From Axinella damicornis (lineage: Eukaryota; Porifera; Demospongiae; Axinellida; Axinellidae): a stretch of 64,000 nt of DNA. Made by a program: the position numbers and the translations under genes. Each line of letters starts with the position of its first letter. Positions within the stretch are counted from its first letter, which is position 1. The notes below the pieces were generated by a model, which did no database searches, was not told the origin of the DNA, and worked only from the letters and a program-made list of their open reading frames with translations. Shown one piece after another: positions 42,547 through 57,260 of the stretch. The stretch spans positions 11,830,613-11,894,612 of the forward strand of contig OZ007516.1 of NCBI GenBank assembly GCA_963931865.1. Reading direction: 5' to 3'.

Positions 42547-43556
42547 GTCATTTCGAGCAAGCTCAAAGCATGGATCTGGGGCAGGGGCCAGTCTAGTGCA
42601 CGTGTTTAAGGTAGGAAGCACGGCATCGGCGAAATCGCGCAATTTTGCTCATGAATAATTAATGAGATGACGTCACTCACATACGGTTATTTAGAGTTAT
42701 TCATCTGTTTACGTTTTCCCATGGCGGCAACCGGAATAAACAAGGGGGGCTTCTCTCTTTGATGCGGCTAGCGGCCCTTTCAAGTTTCAAATCGGTACTC
42801 TGATGTGGCCGTGCGGTACCTTGAAGATTTGTTTGAACACTCTAGAGTGAGCAGGAATGTTTGTGGGTCTGCTGAAGTGGCCGAAGAACAGCCTGGAAAG
42901 TGAACAGCCTCCGACAGCTCCCTGGCCAAGGTACTCTAGAGAGTTGACCTTTCGGCATTACAGGCCCCGCCCATTTTCGTGTTAGGGCGAATTTGGCTGG
43001 TTTGGTAGCTGGACTGGGCTGGTGAGAGGGAGTAGATGTGTGGCCAAAACTCTGTAACCGAGAGGTGAACGTGGAAAAGCATCCCTAGTTTTGCAGGGGG
43101 TAGGTTGACCTTTTGGAAACTGGCCTTGGCTCGAGTCGGTTTTAGTCGGTGTGCGTGGAATTTTTTTTTGAAAGCCTAGGGTAGCCAAACCTCTGTTTTT
43201 GAGGGTGGCAGTGAGTTTTGGGCTGTAGCCTGCAAGTGAGGAGAGCAGGTGGTAAATCCATCCGTAGTTTTGGGGCCTGTTTTGTGTGTGTATTGATGAT
43301 GGGGTCAGAGTGTGGGTGGGGCCTTGGAGAGGGTCCAAATTTTCAGTTTCGTAGAGGGTCTTAAATTGAGTTTTAGGGCATTTTCAAGCAGAGGGAGCAG
43401 TTTGATGCAAAGTATTGCTGAAACTTGTGTACGCTTTGATGCTGCCCATTTATCCATCAACTTGGTTTCGGAGATCGCGGTACCCATGTTTACTACCTTA
43501 ATCTGATGTGAGGTTCAAGACGAGGGAGCAGGAGAAGAGGGAGCTGGAGGTGGGTG
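42547..43556 (+). pseudogene. SUPT16H: SPT16 copy 2 exon destroyed by a TTAA element
   Basis: The exon corresponding to 29104-29197 starts normally (SFRASSKHGSGAG, 42547-42590), is then interrupted, and resumes at 43513 with RFKTREQEKRELE before the GTGGGT donor. The 15-16 bases that encode EDVQK are gone. The insert carries inverted ends TTAAGGTAGGAAGCACGG (42608) and GTTTACTACCTTAA (43488-43501), plus about 17 and 11 bp of extra sequence outside them. Copy 2 cannot encode this part of the middle domain. Confidence 0.85.
42608..43501. mobile_element. TTAA (piggyBac-like) element within coding exon
   Basis: Bounded by TTAA on both sides with imperfect TIRs TTAAGGTAGNAANCANGG. About 0.9 kb, no complete transposase. 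Unit 1 has the empty exon. Confidence 0.7.
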
Positions 43557-43697
43557 ATCTTGTAATGATCATCAGTGGTTAGGTCATGTGATCCTGTGAA
43601 GTGGATCATGTGATCTTGCACATTGTAGTTGGTCATGTGACCTTATGATCTCAAGATGTTTAGATCATGTGATCATGTGTGGGTCTATGTAGCCATG

Positions 43698-44429
43698 TAG
43701 TCTCGTGCCCAGACCACACCCCCCGAGGGGAGAGACGGTCTGGTGAACGAAGTCGAATTTCTTGGGCTTATTACCGGAATGTGGTAAGGACCAATGAGAT
43801 CGCGAGATTGTTAATAATTACGTAGTAATCGCTTTGAATACTCAAGCTAGCTGGAGAAGACAACAGCCAAGAGCCTTTGCCACGCCAGTTTGCCCTTAGC
43901 GCTGACTGTGTAAGGCAACGCTACGTCGTGGCGACAACTTCTGAAGACCTTTGCGCTCAATTGTGCTAGTTGTGTCAGCCCTGTGACATCGCTTATGAAG
44001 GATCAAGTTGAGAGCTTTGGAAGCGAGGTCAGCAAAGGGATCAAGTACAACGAAGGGCCCCCTCTAGGTGCAAGCTAATGCTGGCCGTAGCCCTAAGGGG
44101 CCGTTCTTCGCGTTTGACCCCAGTAAAGTTGCTGAAAGGACTGCCAAACGAACGGGAAGCAGATTCCATGGACGGCGAAGGATGCTTCAAAAATCTTCTG
44201 TGGGCCATGGGCGAGCGGCAAAAGGTTAGTACATCTTCTCTCCCGATATGAGTAGCCATTATCGCGCTTGGTTGACACGGGAGCCTTCAGCAAACGCTTT
44301 CGCAGGCACTTAACACCACGGGATTATACATTGATTACACATTCCGTAGTATGCTTCAAGCCCAAGAAATTCGACTTCGTTCACCAGACCGTCTCTCCCC
44401 TCGAGGGGTGTGGTCTGGGCACGAGACTA
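43698..44429. mobile_element. Long TAGYCTCGTKCCCAG element, 9-bp TSD
   Basis: Ends TAGTCTCGTGCCCAGACC and GGTCTGGGCACGAGACTA with arms of about 85 bp (through GAACGAAGTCGAATTTCTTG), flanked by GTAGCCATG (43689-43697, 44430-44438). The 560-bp interior is unique in the window. Absent from unit 1, so it inserted after the duplication or on one haplotype. Confidence 0.9.
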
Positions 44430-44488
44430 GTAGCCATGGTTCTGATAGCTGTGTGCAGTGAGAACAGGCATATACTTTATGTGTGCAG

Positions 44489-44594
44489 GGTTACGTAGAG
44501 CAGGATACGTACCCTTATCCTGAACACATCCAAAGGGAACCCACGGCTGAGGGACCTCTATATGCGGCCTGTCATCGGTTCCAGGAGAGTACAG
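44489..44594 (+). pseudogene. SUPT16H: SPT16 copy 2 exon with shared 4-bp insertion
   Basis: Twin of 29383-29488, with the same TACGTA insertion (44506-44511) between GYVEQD and LILNTSKGNPRLRDLYMRPV. The same alternative acceptor (TTACGTAG) would restore phase. Confidence 0.75.
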
Positions 44595-44904
44595 GTAATC
44601 TTGTGTTTGCCAGTGATAACTAGCTTAATTACTAGAGAAAGATTACTAGAAAAGGATTACTAGAGATAACTGGAGATTACTAGGTGTTACTTTAACAGTG
44701 GGTCTGTCGTGGGCTCTAGCTGGGGGTAATGAGTGCATGCCATGTGATCCAGATTATGTAGACATTAATAATCATGACTGTGATTTGGATCGCACAATCA
44801 TGCTTGTGTGATCTAGTCCGGCCTGATCGGCCGGTGTGATCCTCATGGTAAGATACCTGTAGTGTCCAAGATTGTACTGTTACCCTTCAAGATGGTTCGA
44901 ATAT

Positions 44905-45260
44905 ATAAATAACTGCCTGCAAAGATTCTGACTACACCGTTGTGATCGCTATCATGCAGTGACCCAACCGTACAATTTTGGTGTAACTCACCTTGGTAGT
45001 GGAGATACAAGCAATTTTGCCGTGCCATCGGCTGCCATTGCTCGACTGCTCTGACTTTCATTGCCAGTACAGCTCTTAGGAAAGGCACATAAAGATTCTG
45101 ACCCCACGGTCGTCATCGCTGTCGTTCACTGACACTTACATGCCAAAACTCACCGTGCTGGCTAAGTTGTGAGCACTGTAATACTGTCTTGTCTTCCCTT
45201 TGGCCACCATTGCTAGCGATCGACTGAGCGTGGTTGCCATGTGGCATGTGCGTTAATTGG
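44905..45260 (-). repeat. Dimeric repeat, complete copy
   Basis: Both halves present on the minus strand ([33 protein letters not shown]). In unit 1 only one half remains (29780-29965). Confidence 0.75.
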
Positions 45261-46315
<1,055 letters not shown>

Positions 46316-46377
46316 TAGTACAATGGAGTCTCTCTGCACCAACAGTTAGTCCTGAACTATGCAGCAGTAGCCTCGTT

Positions 46378-46452
46378 CCCAGGCTCCCCCTGTGCATGCG
46401 GTGAAGGAAAAATACCACCGTGCGCACAGGGGAGAGCCTTGGAACGAGGCTA
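46378..46452. mobile_element. Hairpin element, TAGYCTCGTKCCCAG family
   Basis: TAGCCTCGTTCCCAGGCTCC and complement, 75 bp. Flanks ATGCAGCAG / ATGCACCAG form a 9-bp duplication with one mismatch. Confidence 0.85.
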
Positions 46453-46576
46453 ATGCACCAGTATCAGCTACAGAGAGGGCTGTGAATAGTGTAGTACCTG
46501 AGTAGCATGTGGCATAACTTCACTTTCTACTTGACCTGCTTCAGGTTCTGCTTCACTAGCAGGTTGCTTTGGTTAA

Positions 46577-47314
<738 letters not shown>

Positions 47315-47356
47315 GTAAGTGATTGGTGGAATCCTCCTCCCTTTTCTCTCTCCCCA

Positions 47357-49376
47357 TGTAGTGGTCTCGAGCACTTAAACAACACTTTGACTCCAACTCA
47401 GTTATTGGATAAAAGTGCACAGCCAACTACAGCAAATAAGTATATACATATTGCATGCACACAGGAAATGACATCACAAGCATGTCATTACACAATAGTG
47501 AGTCACAGCTCAATACTGGTTCATACCACATCCCCCTTCTCAAGTCCAAGTCTCTCCGGCGCCTTCATTGCTGTGCCGGTACGCTATCTCGTCATGATCC
47601 TCCTAGGGGATGCCTCAGGCTGAGTCTGCGTAACGGCAGGCGTTCCTTCATTGCTCCCTGGATCCACTCGCAAGTGACTGCGATTCCTCCTTAACTCTCC
47701 CGAGGGAGTTTCGACAGTGTAAGATCTCGGAGTGTCTGTGCTCGTAGCAATTCTACCTCAGGTAGCTCTGGTAGCTCTCTCGGTGTTCTCGGTCGTAGTT
47801 GCTTTTCTGTTTCTCCTTGTACAGCTTGCTCAATCTCCTGAATTCACCGAGGTAAGCCCACTTCGGAATGAACTGTGTACTTGTCTGTGGGACAGTCGTT
47901 CTGATCTGCCTCCCCATCAACAGCACCGTAGGGCTGAACCCACACCATGTCAGAGGTGTAGCACGATAACTCATCAGTGCGAGATAAGGATCTCCGGATT
48001 GTTTGAGCAGTCTCTTTACAGTCTGCACTGTTCTCTCCGCCTGTCCGTTGCTTTGGGGATACAACGGGCTGCTTGTAACGTGGCTAAACCCATACAAGCT
48101 TGCAAACTTTGAGAACTCTGAGGACGAATACTGAGGTCCGTTGTCACTCCTAACAGTTTCTGGTATTCCGTGACGGGAGAAGAGAGATTTCATTGCCTGA
48201 ATCACACTGTTTGAAGTGGTTCACCCCAACTGAACAACCTCAGGATAGCGCGAAAAGTAATCGACTACCAGTAGGTAGTGCTTTTTGTCCAGCTCGAACA
48301 AGTCAGTACCGATGACTTTCCATGGATACTCAGGCAATTGAGACACGATTAATGGCTCTCTCCTCTGTTTGGCTGTTTTGGCACACGCTGGACATTTCTG
48401 CACTGTCTCAGTCACTTCTTTGCCACAGCCCGGCCACCATACGGATGAGCGAACCCTCATCCTACAACGCTCGATGCCCTGGTGACCCTCATGGACTCTA
48501 TCCATGACATCTGCTCGCAGTGACTCCGGGATCACTATGCGATCGTTGAAGAGGAGAATGTCATCATGTGTTGTCAGTGAGCCACGCAGTTTCCAATAGG
48601 GGATGAGTTCCGGGGAGAGACGATGTTTCCTTGGCCATCCTGATTTGCAGTGTTTACTCACTTGTGCACAAATGGGGTCTTCTGTTTGCTTCAGGCGGTA
48701 CGTCTCCAAGGGGTGTTGCTCCATTGACGAATGTGCTTGTTTGACAACTTCGGCGATGAATGTCTCAGCTTCGTCTTGGAGTTCCAATGAGTTGGCCTCT
48801 GTACCAGTGAGGGGAGCACGAGATAGTGTGTCAGCGACATAGAGCTCTTTCCCGGGGACATGGCGAATTTGATAGTCATATCTGTCCAAACGGAGACGAA
48901 ACCTCAACACTCGTGGGGGCAGTCCGTCGAGTCTCTTGTTACTGAGCAAGGGAACCAGCGTTTTGTGGTCTGTCTCTATTTCAATGTGTCTCCCCAACAC
49001 ATAATCTCTGTACTTTTCGCATGCCCAGGTGACAGCAAGTGCTTCTTTTTCTATCTGCGCATATCTCCTTTCGGTTTCTGTCAACGAGCGCGAGGCATAC
49101 GCTACCGGTCTCCACTCTTGTCCGCTCTGCTGTAGGAGAACGGCCCCTAGACCAAAGGACGATGCATCAGCTGATACTTTGGTCTCTGCATCCGGATCGT
49201 AAAGTGCCAGCACAGTAGGTCGAGTGAGTTCTTCCTTGACGTTGGAGAACGATCTCTCTTGCTCTGGTCCCCACACCCATGCATTCTTCGTGCACAGCAG
49301 CTCTCGCATTGGTTGGCTTAGTTCTGCAATTCGGGGAGAAAACTTTCCGAGATGGTCAATACTGGTTCATACCACA
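47357..49376 (-). mobile_element. Ty3/Gypsy LTR element, internally deleted, 5-bp TSD
   Basis: One LTR of 175 bp (47357-47531, TGTAGTGG...ATACCACA) and only the last 20 bp of the other (CAATACTGGTTCATACCACA, 49357-49376). Flanked by CCCCA (47352-47356, 49377-49381). Gag, protease and reverse transcriptase are missing. The empty site is seen in unit 1 (TCTCCCCATTCTCTTG, 30260). Confidence 0.9.
47753..49309 (-). pseudogene. Gypsy RNase H and integrase remnant
   Basis: 48221-49309: RNase H (VSADASSFGLGAVLLQQSG, TDHKTLVPLL, DTLSRAPL), the integrase zinc domain (HEGHQGIERC, CPACAKTAKQ) and the start of the core (GTDLFELDKKHYLLVVDYFS). 47753-48205: the rest of the core (SDNGPQYSSSEF, PQSNGQAERTV). 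A stop or frameshift between them at about 48206-48220 breaks the protein. Upstream domains are deleted, so it is inactive. Confidence 0.9.
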
Positions 49377-49441
49377 CCCCATTCTCTTGTTCTCTGTGAT
49401 ATCATCATCATCTCTGTGATATCATATTCCTCTTCTTACAG

Positions 49442-51195
<1,754 letters not shown>

Positions 51196-52017
51196 AATGA
51201 AAGTGATGACTCGGATTCTGACGAAGAGGATGAATACTGCCCCTCCAGCGATGATGACGAGGGGCCAGGAGAGGAGTCGGATTCCGATGAAGAATACACA
51301 TCAATCTCAGAGGGGGAGTCAGCAGAGTCAGGTATGGTGGCTATGACCATGTGCTGTGTTGGAGAACAATACTTTGCAACTGAATTGGCTCAGTCCCGGG
51401 CCAATATTACTCCGAAAGCACCTCAGTGATTCATTTAGTCACTCAGAAAGCCTAGATAGATGCTTAGTGCTTAACTATTTAATAGAGGCTAAAGGATTAT
51501 ATACTGCTACAACTTCAGAATAGTGACGAAACACAAGTCCTGCAGATCTGATTCATTATTCTGGGCTAAAAGCATTTGGCCACATGAATGGTGAGGCGTG
51601 TTCATCACAGTGCTGCAACTCACAGTACGATATTTTGGTATGAAATGTGTTTCTCAATTATGATGGAGCTCTGAATGACCCGTGGCCAAGTGGTTAAAGC
51701 ATTTGACTGTGGACCAACCCCCTCCTCACCTTGGCAGACCAGCCTTAGGCTGAAGGTTAAATTAATAAACACCTTACCTCACTTGCGTACCTGAGTTACC
51801 TCTGCATGCTAGTTGCTAAGCTCCCCGTTCTCATACTGCAGCTTCTGCCACTAGAAAGAAATGTGTCATTGATGGTATGAATAGCACTGCTTCACACACT
51901 CACGTACACAGTACTACTACTACGTGTACACACACTCACATACTGTAGAAGATGAAGACGACGAGAGTGAGGAGAGTGGGATGGACTGGGATGACCTGGA
52001 GGATGAGGCAGAGAAAG
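51196..52017 (+). CDS. SUPT16H: SPT16, three exons encoding the acidic C-terminal domain
   Basis: Exons 51196-51331 (NESDDSDSDEEDEYCPSSDD, DEGPGEESDSDEEYTSISEG, ESAES), 51842-51874 (SATRKKCVIDG/E) and 51949-52017 (DEDDESEESGMDWDDLEDEA, EK). The acidic tail of SPT16 competes with DNA for H2A-H2B; the motif MDWDDLEDEA matches human KDWDELEEEA. Phases: 1, 1, 1. The small exon SATRKKCVID has no clear counterpart in human SPT16. Confidence 0.9.
51673..51730 (+). ncRNA. tRNA-like A box (SINE remnant?)
   Basis: CCGTGGCCAAGTGGTTAAAG fits the pol III A-box consensus TGGCNNAGTGG. A B-box-like GAAGGTTAAATTAA lies about 70 bp later but is poor, and no tRNA cloverleaf can be drawn. Perhaps a decayed tRNA-derived SINE in the intron. 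Confidence 0.25.
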
Positions 52018-52157
52018 GTCTGTACATGTCCCGCTACATCTCCCTCTCTCGATCACTGTCCAGCGTGTTGTTTATTTTCCCACCCACACCTACACACACA
52101 CACACATGCACACCCACACCCATGCACACCCACACCCATGCACACACACATACACAG

Positions 52158-52369
52158 CTGACAAAGAATGTGACCAACTTCGGTTTGAGGAAGAGCGGGA
52201 AGAGAGGAGAAGACCACCAAAATCTCCAACTAGACCTGTTGCTCGTGATAGACCTATTGCTCATAAGAGCAACGATAGACCTGTTGCTCACAAGAGCAGG
52301 GGAGGCAGACCTACTGGTCATAAGAGCAGTCCTTGGAAGAACAAGAAAACAGGCGATGATTATAACTAG
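52158..52369 (+). CDS. SUPT16H: SPT16 last exon, basic C-terminus and stop
   Basis: Begins ADKECDQLRFEEEREERRRP and ends KNKKTGDDYN with TAG at 52367-52369. Contains three imperfect repeats of RP(I/V)AHKS / RPTGHKS, giving a Lys/Arg/His-rich end in the position of the human basic tail and nuclear localisation signal. The frame is open and in phase with the previous exon. Confidence 0.9.
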
Positions 52370-52815
52370 TTGATAAACTCCTGCACCGCTTTATTGTTGC
52401 CATGGTAACAGCTGCAATTTTTTCACTTGCTGTTGTAATTGTGTCTACCATGTCAGTGCACGCAGTGGTGGGGAGGGCTGCCATAGTTGAACTAGCAATA
52501 GGGTAAAATTATTGTCATGGAGAACTATAATAGTATTATTGCCATAATATTATTTATTGGATCATTGGTAACAAATAGCATGTTGTTTTTTGTTTGTTTT
52601 TTGGGGGGGGGGGGGGGGGTTACAAAAGAAAGTCATTCAGCCTCTGTCCTGGGTAGCTCAGCAGGTGGCAGTTCAAGATCAGAGGATCCACGAAGCGTTG
52701 TGCACTGTTGGAAATCGGAGTAATGTTGATGGACTACATTTGGTACACTATAAACATGATTGTATAGATACTCGGTTGCATTGCAGGGTAGTGCCCTCAA
52801 TTATAATGTCATTAT
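52370..52815 (+). other. Likely SPT16 3' UTR and flank; G run
   Basis: AT-rich stretch with a run of 18 G (52602-52619). At 52650-52690 CTGGGTAGCTCAGCAGGTGG and CAGTTCAAGATCAG resemble tRNA A and B boxes in a very short SINE-like relic. No clear AATAAA. Confidence 0.4.
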
Positions 52816-52924
52816 ACTCACTGTGGTTAAGGTTGCCTCAATAATTGTGAACGTAGTACAATGTTTTACGGAGATTTATAAGTAATTTACGGAGGTGTTG
52901 TCAGAGAGTTGCATGACTGTTTGG

Positions 52925-53225
52925 TACGGTGGCCCTGGAGGTCGCGCTATGCGACGATGTCTATGCGCCAATGTCGATGTGACAGTAGACGATGTCGATG
53001 TGACGATATATGATGACGATGTGACGGTAGACGATGACGATGTGACGGTAGATGATGACGATATGACGTTCACGGTGCACGCGCGAGCGCGATGGATTAA
53101 AATTACATCCAGAACTACGCCCGCGCGCCGGCCACGCCCATACTCGAGTATAGTCGTACTAGTGGCCATGTACGCGCGTGCTGACTTCAAGAAGCAGAGA
53201 AACTCGGTGAGGTCTTTTAGCTAGG
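52925..53225 (+). repeat. GATGACGATGTGACGGTAGA repeat plus conserved flank
   Basis: Four to five copies of an 18-21 bp unit encoding (T)VDDDDVTV, after GGCCCTGGAGGTCGCGCTAT and followed by GCGCCGGCCACGCCCATACT. The entire module recurs in inverted orientation at 55930-56150, and its 3' flank recurs directly at 55604-55800. Confidence 0.8.
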
Positions 53226-55290
53226 TGTGTAGCTATATGGATTAGCTAGAAGCTGACTAGTAGACTATAGGAAATTATATGTGGCAGATTTTCAACAGCA
53301 CTTGAAGGTTTAGCTTGTCTCACATCTAGGTGCAGTTCAGTCTGGTGTGTTGCCAGAAAACCATGTTTATCATGAGTGAATGGCTTACAATCTGCACAGT
53401 TCAACCGATCCCTCAACTTCCAAGAACTATCGCGAGTTAAAAAGATGGGTAGAGTGAAGGCTGTCAACAAATGATATGCTGTGGAGGTGATAGAAGATGC
53501 AGCCGAACATCCGGAAATGAAGACTGGTTTGATGAATTGAGAGAGAAGAATTCGAGGACTGGAAGGATACTGAACACTGTGGGAACTCTAACAGCCTTCC
53601 AACTAGTCTCGCAGGCCAGACTCTTCTTCGTCCAAGTAGCGGGTGCAGTCGGGAGTGGGGGAAAAAGATCAGAGCCGGGTGATTTAAGCCAACATTTCGT
53701 TACCCAGTGGAATGCAATCAACTGTAACAAATGAAAAAGTAGTCACATGATAGCCATCCAATTATTGCCCACAACTTTCAAATGCGCGACTTGCGAAGCA
53801 AGTTGCAGAGGCTCGGATGAACTCATGTGACTGCTGCGGCTCTGCCTACATTCCGGCCGAGAAAACGAAATGTTGGCTTAAGTCACCAGACTCTTTCCCC
53901 CCCTCCCTTCTGGCTGCGCCCCTTACTTGGAAATAGAGGCTGGCTTGCTAGACTACCATTCAACCTGCACCAAGAACTTGCTTATCAGAGAAAATCAGGT
54001 CTGAAGGGAACCCAGTGATAAGAATTGAGATGCCATTTGATTTTCCTTTTAATGGTGGCCTCAATTGCTGTGGGAATCTTTTACGCAAGTCAAGGGGCCA
54101 TGACACTTATGGACTGAATCGCTATGCTGACCTGAAGCCTCTGACCGTTGGCATTTGAGGATCCTGAACCCGCAAAGAGAAAGTTGCTGTGTGCAGCTAC
54201 AAACAGTGGAGTACTGGATTCACAAGAGGGAAATCCATTGAAGCTATTACTTCCCAAAAGGGAGGATAGCTACATGTTAGTTTTCAGGTTTGTAAGGATG
54301 GAGAAAGTCCAAAGGTTTCTTAGCAGTGTACTTGAACTTGAATAGTGATGCCATACATTTTCCCTACTCACGTCTGTTAAGGAATGGGACCTTGCTTGGC
54401 TGCGCACGCATCTCGTAGTAACCACAATAAAATTATTCATAGACCGTAATAGAATTATTTACAAGTAGGCGTTGGCCAAACGTTGTGATAGTCACGCGCA
54501 TAGTTGCATGGCAAATCAGTACAGCACAATTTGCAGCGCTTTTGCTGGATCTGTACAAGTCGGACTGAGTGAAGCAAAGACCGCTATTGGCAGTATTGCT
54601 ATGAAAGTCCACTACTGTGCTGTTGTTCGCGTGCACAGTTTAGCTGATGCGATTGCATGCACGTGTTTTCCAGTACATGTCACATGATGAGTGCTCCTCC
54701 CACGCCCAGTTGCAGAGAATGGCCGCACAGATCTACAAGTTTGGAGTCGATGTGTTAGGCGGCAACTTAAACCCGGGTTGTAAGGACTCTAGTGTGGCCC
54801 ATCGTATGTCAACCGACTAGATAAAGCTGTTCACCCTAGCGATTGTTGATTGAACGTTCTTCGAGTGATCTAGAGGTAGGTTTATCTGAGTAGTGTTGCC
54901 CTGCTTGCATGTTGAATAGCTATACCTCTCTACCTATACCAGCTATCAACTATCGCTAGGCCTAAAATGTAGTGGGCTTTCAGCTCTCTATGCCACGAAG
55001 AAATCACGGAGGTTCATGGGGTTTTAAGTTGCCGCTTTTTAGCATTTGTAGTTGCCTAGCGGGTTTGCTAACGAAGCCATATTGCAGGACAGATTGCTTG
55101 GGCGTGGCCGAAAATGACGTCATTGGACTAGAGAAGGGTGGGGCTAACCCAAAAGTGACATTCATTTTCAATGTATGATTCCACTGGAGCACAATAACTT
55201 TGCAAACACAACACAAAAATGTGTCTGATCTAGCTGGTCCCAGCCTTAATATTACTGAGTATACACTGCTTGTAAGGAAAAGGTATACTA
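53226..55290. other. Interior of TIR element, no gene identified
   Basis: Open frames of 60-90 codons (for example plus 53471-53734 with NEDWFDELREKNSRTGRIL, plus 54148-54345 with EPAKRKLLCAATNSGVLDSQ) look more protein-like than the surroundings but match no family I know. They could be decayed parts of a transposon protein. Confidence 0.4.
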
Positions 55291-55352
55291 TAGCCTCATT
55301 CCCAGTCCCACGCCCAGCTCGAAAAGCTGGGGTGGGACTGGGAATGAGGCTA
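55291..55352. mobile_element. Hairpin element, TAGYCTCGTKCCCAG family
   Basis: TAGCCTCATTCCCAGTCCCA and complement TGGGACTGGGAATGAGGCTA, 62 bp. No clear target duplication. Confidence 0.75.
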
Positions 55353-55603
55353 GGGGAAAGGTGCGAGCAGGTGTTAATTTTGTAGAATGCCCTCAAACTT
55401 AATTATGTTTGTGGTGACAATAGCTGTGCTGTGTGCCTCTTGCTTTTGCCCTCGCAAGGACGGACCCCCATAATTTTTTCAAATCCCTTTGTGCATCATA
55501 CATAGGCATGTTAGCTGTGGTTACACACTGCTTCAAATCGTCATTCTCTCACAAAGTGATACTTTCTGGCAACACACCAGACTGAACTGCAGACACTCAA
55601 CTA

Positions 55604-56155
55604 CGCCCGCGCGCCGGCCACGCCCATACTCGAGTACTCGTGGCCATGTACGCGCGTGCTGACCAAGATGCAGAGAAACTCGGTGAGGTCTTTTAGGTGT
55701 GTAGCTATAGGGATTAGCTAGAAGCTGACAAGTACTAGGTTGCTAAACCTTCAAGTGCTGTTGTTAACAAAATCTGCCACATGTAATTTATAGTCTACTA
55801 GTCAGCTTCTAGCTAACCCCTATAGCTACACACCTAAAAGACCTCACCGAGTTTCTCTGCATCTTGGTCAGCACGCGCGTACATGGCCGGCCACGAGTAC
55901 TCGAGTATGGGCACGGATAATACACACTAACGTTAGTGTGTATTATCCATGATATGGGCGTGGCCGGCGCGCGGCGTATTTCCGGATGTAATTTTAATCC
56001 ATCGCGCGTGAACGTCACATCGTCGACGATGTGTCACATCGTCATCGTCTACCGTCACATCGTCATCGTCTATTGTCACATCGACATCGTCTACCGTCAC
56101 ATCGACATTGGCGCATAGACATCGTCGCATAGCGCGACCTCCAGGGCCACCGTAG
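55604..56155. repeat. Large imperfect palindrome
   Basis: 55604-55800 and 55790-55930 are inverted copies (GAGAAACTCGGTGAGGTCTT and complement AAGACCTCACCGAGTTTCTC), joined to an inverted copy of the 52925-53100 module. Around 55919-55948 ATAATACACACTAACGTTAG forms a perfect small palindrome at a junction. Confidence 0.8.
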
Positions 56156-56195
56156 TTTGGCCTCAGCTGGAGAGATCCAGCGAGAGCTGCTGCTT

Positions 56196-56579
56196 TAGTC
56201 TCGGAACCAGACCCTTCGTGCGGGGGAGGAGGAAAGGGTCTGGGCACCATCTTACATTCGAGTTGTCCCCAGGTCGGAATGTTGACCTAACGAATCAGAA
56301 GCGTTGATTGCGAATGACGTCAGGGAAATGATTTTTCTCCAGGCCGGCTTTCGGTCCAGTGACTAGACATGGCGAATCGCTGTGCCGTACCGCGTTACCC
56401 GCGAGTGACTGACAAAAGTCGAGGAGAGCAACAAGCAGGTCGAGTGTGATCGTACGCGTGGTATCGCAGTTGATCGCTAATTACCACGCATAATTACGTT
56501 CCGTGAGGACAACTCGAATGTAGGAACGTGCCCAGACCCTTTCCTCCTCCCCCGCCTGAAGGGTCTGGTTCCGAGACTA
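56196..56579. mobile_element. Long TAGYCTCGTKCCCAG element, 9-bp TSD
   Basis: Ends TAGTCTCGGAACCAGACC and GGTCTGGTTCCGAGACTA, arms about 48 bp, flanked by CTGCTGCTT (56187-56195, 56580-56588). Interior about 280 bp, unique, no coding potential recognised. Confidence 0.9.
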
Positions 56580-57260
56580 CTGCTGCTTCACTACTACGTA
56601 GTCAGGAACAGATGTGTGTTGGGTACTTGTACGTTAACAGTAGTAGCTACCTGACTCGTAGTTGCGAGATCTGGAGCAGTTTTCGCGCCTCTGCACGGGA
56701 CCCAGGTATGGCGACCGAGTGACTGTTTCGTCGAAGGCGGAAAGGAAGAGTACCTTCAACTACGCTTCTGACTGTTGCTGTGTGTGCTGCAGCGAGTGTA
56801 CAAGGCAGTTACGCCTGGGGGAAAGTCGAATCGCCAACGTTAGGTAAGTTAAAGAGCCGTTTCTGATTAGCATACAAGAAATTTCTACCGCAAAAGCCTG
56901 CAAAAGTGCTCTGTAACGCTCAACAATCGCATTTCCATACTTCCCCCTGGCAGAACGAGTATCCACTTAGCCCTTTCCATCCATACACTAAAAACTCACC
57001 TTCAAACCCAGCTAGTTTTCCGCCTTGACCGTTTTATTCTACATTTTCATTTTTTAATTGATTTTCGCGGTGATGTCACCATTGATGTTGCCATGACAAC
57101 CCAAAACCACATTTCCAGGATAGTGCTAGGACTGTACAATCTTCCTGCCAAGTTTCAGTTGGAGACATCTATTATTGTTGCCACAGCATCATGAAACACA
57201 TACACTGTTCAGCCCTCCTTGGTTCCTATTCTGATCGAGGCAGCCTTAACCACAGTGAGT

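Larger units (their letters stand above)
52816..57260. mobile_element. 4.4-kb TIR element
   Basis: Inverted ends ACTCACTGTGGTTAAGG and TGCCTC (52816-52841; complement at 57235-57260) with two or three mismatches in 26. The core TTAAGGYTGCCTC is shared with the 13456-20441 element. No target duplication is evident and no transposase is recognised. Inside are 52925-53300 and its inverted partner at 55600-56150, and a hairpin element at 55291 and 56196. Confidence 0.6.

Noticed and set aside
53471..53734. Possible gene with NEDWFDELREKNS
   Set aside because: No family match, no splice sites that extend it, and it lies inside a TIR element. Mentioned only as element interior.
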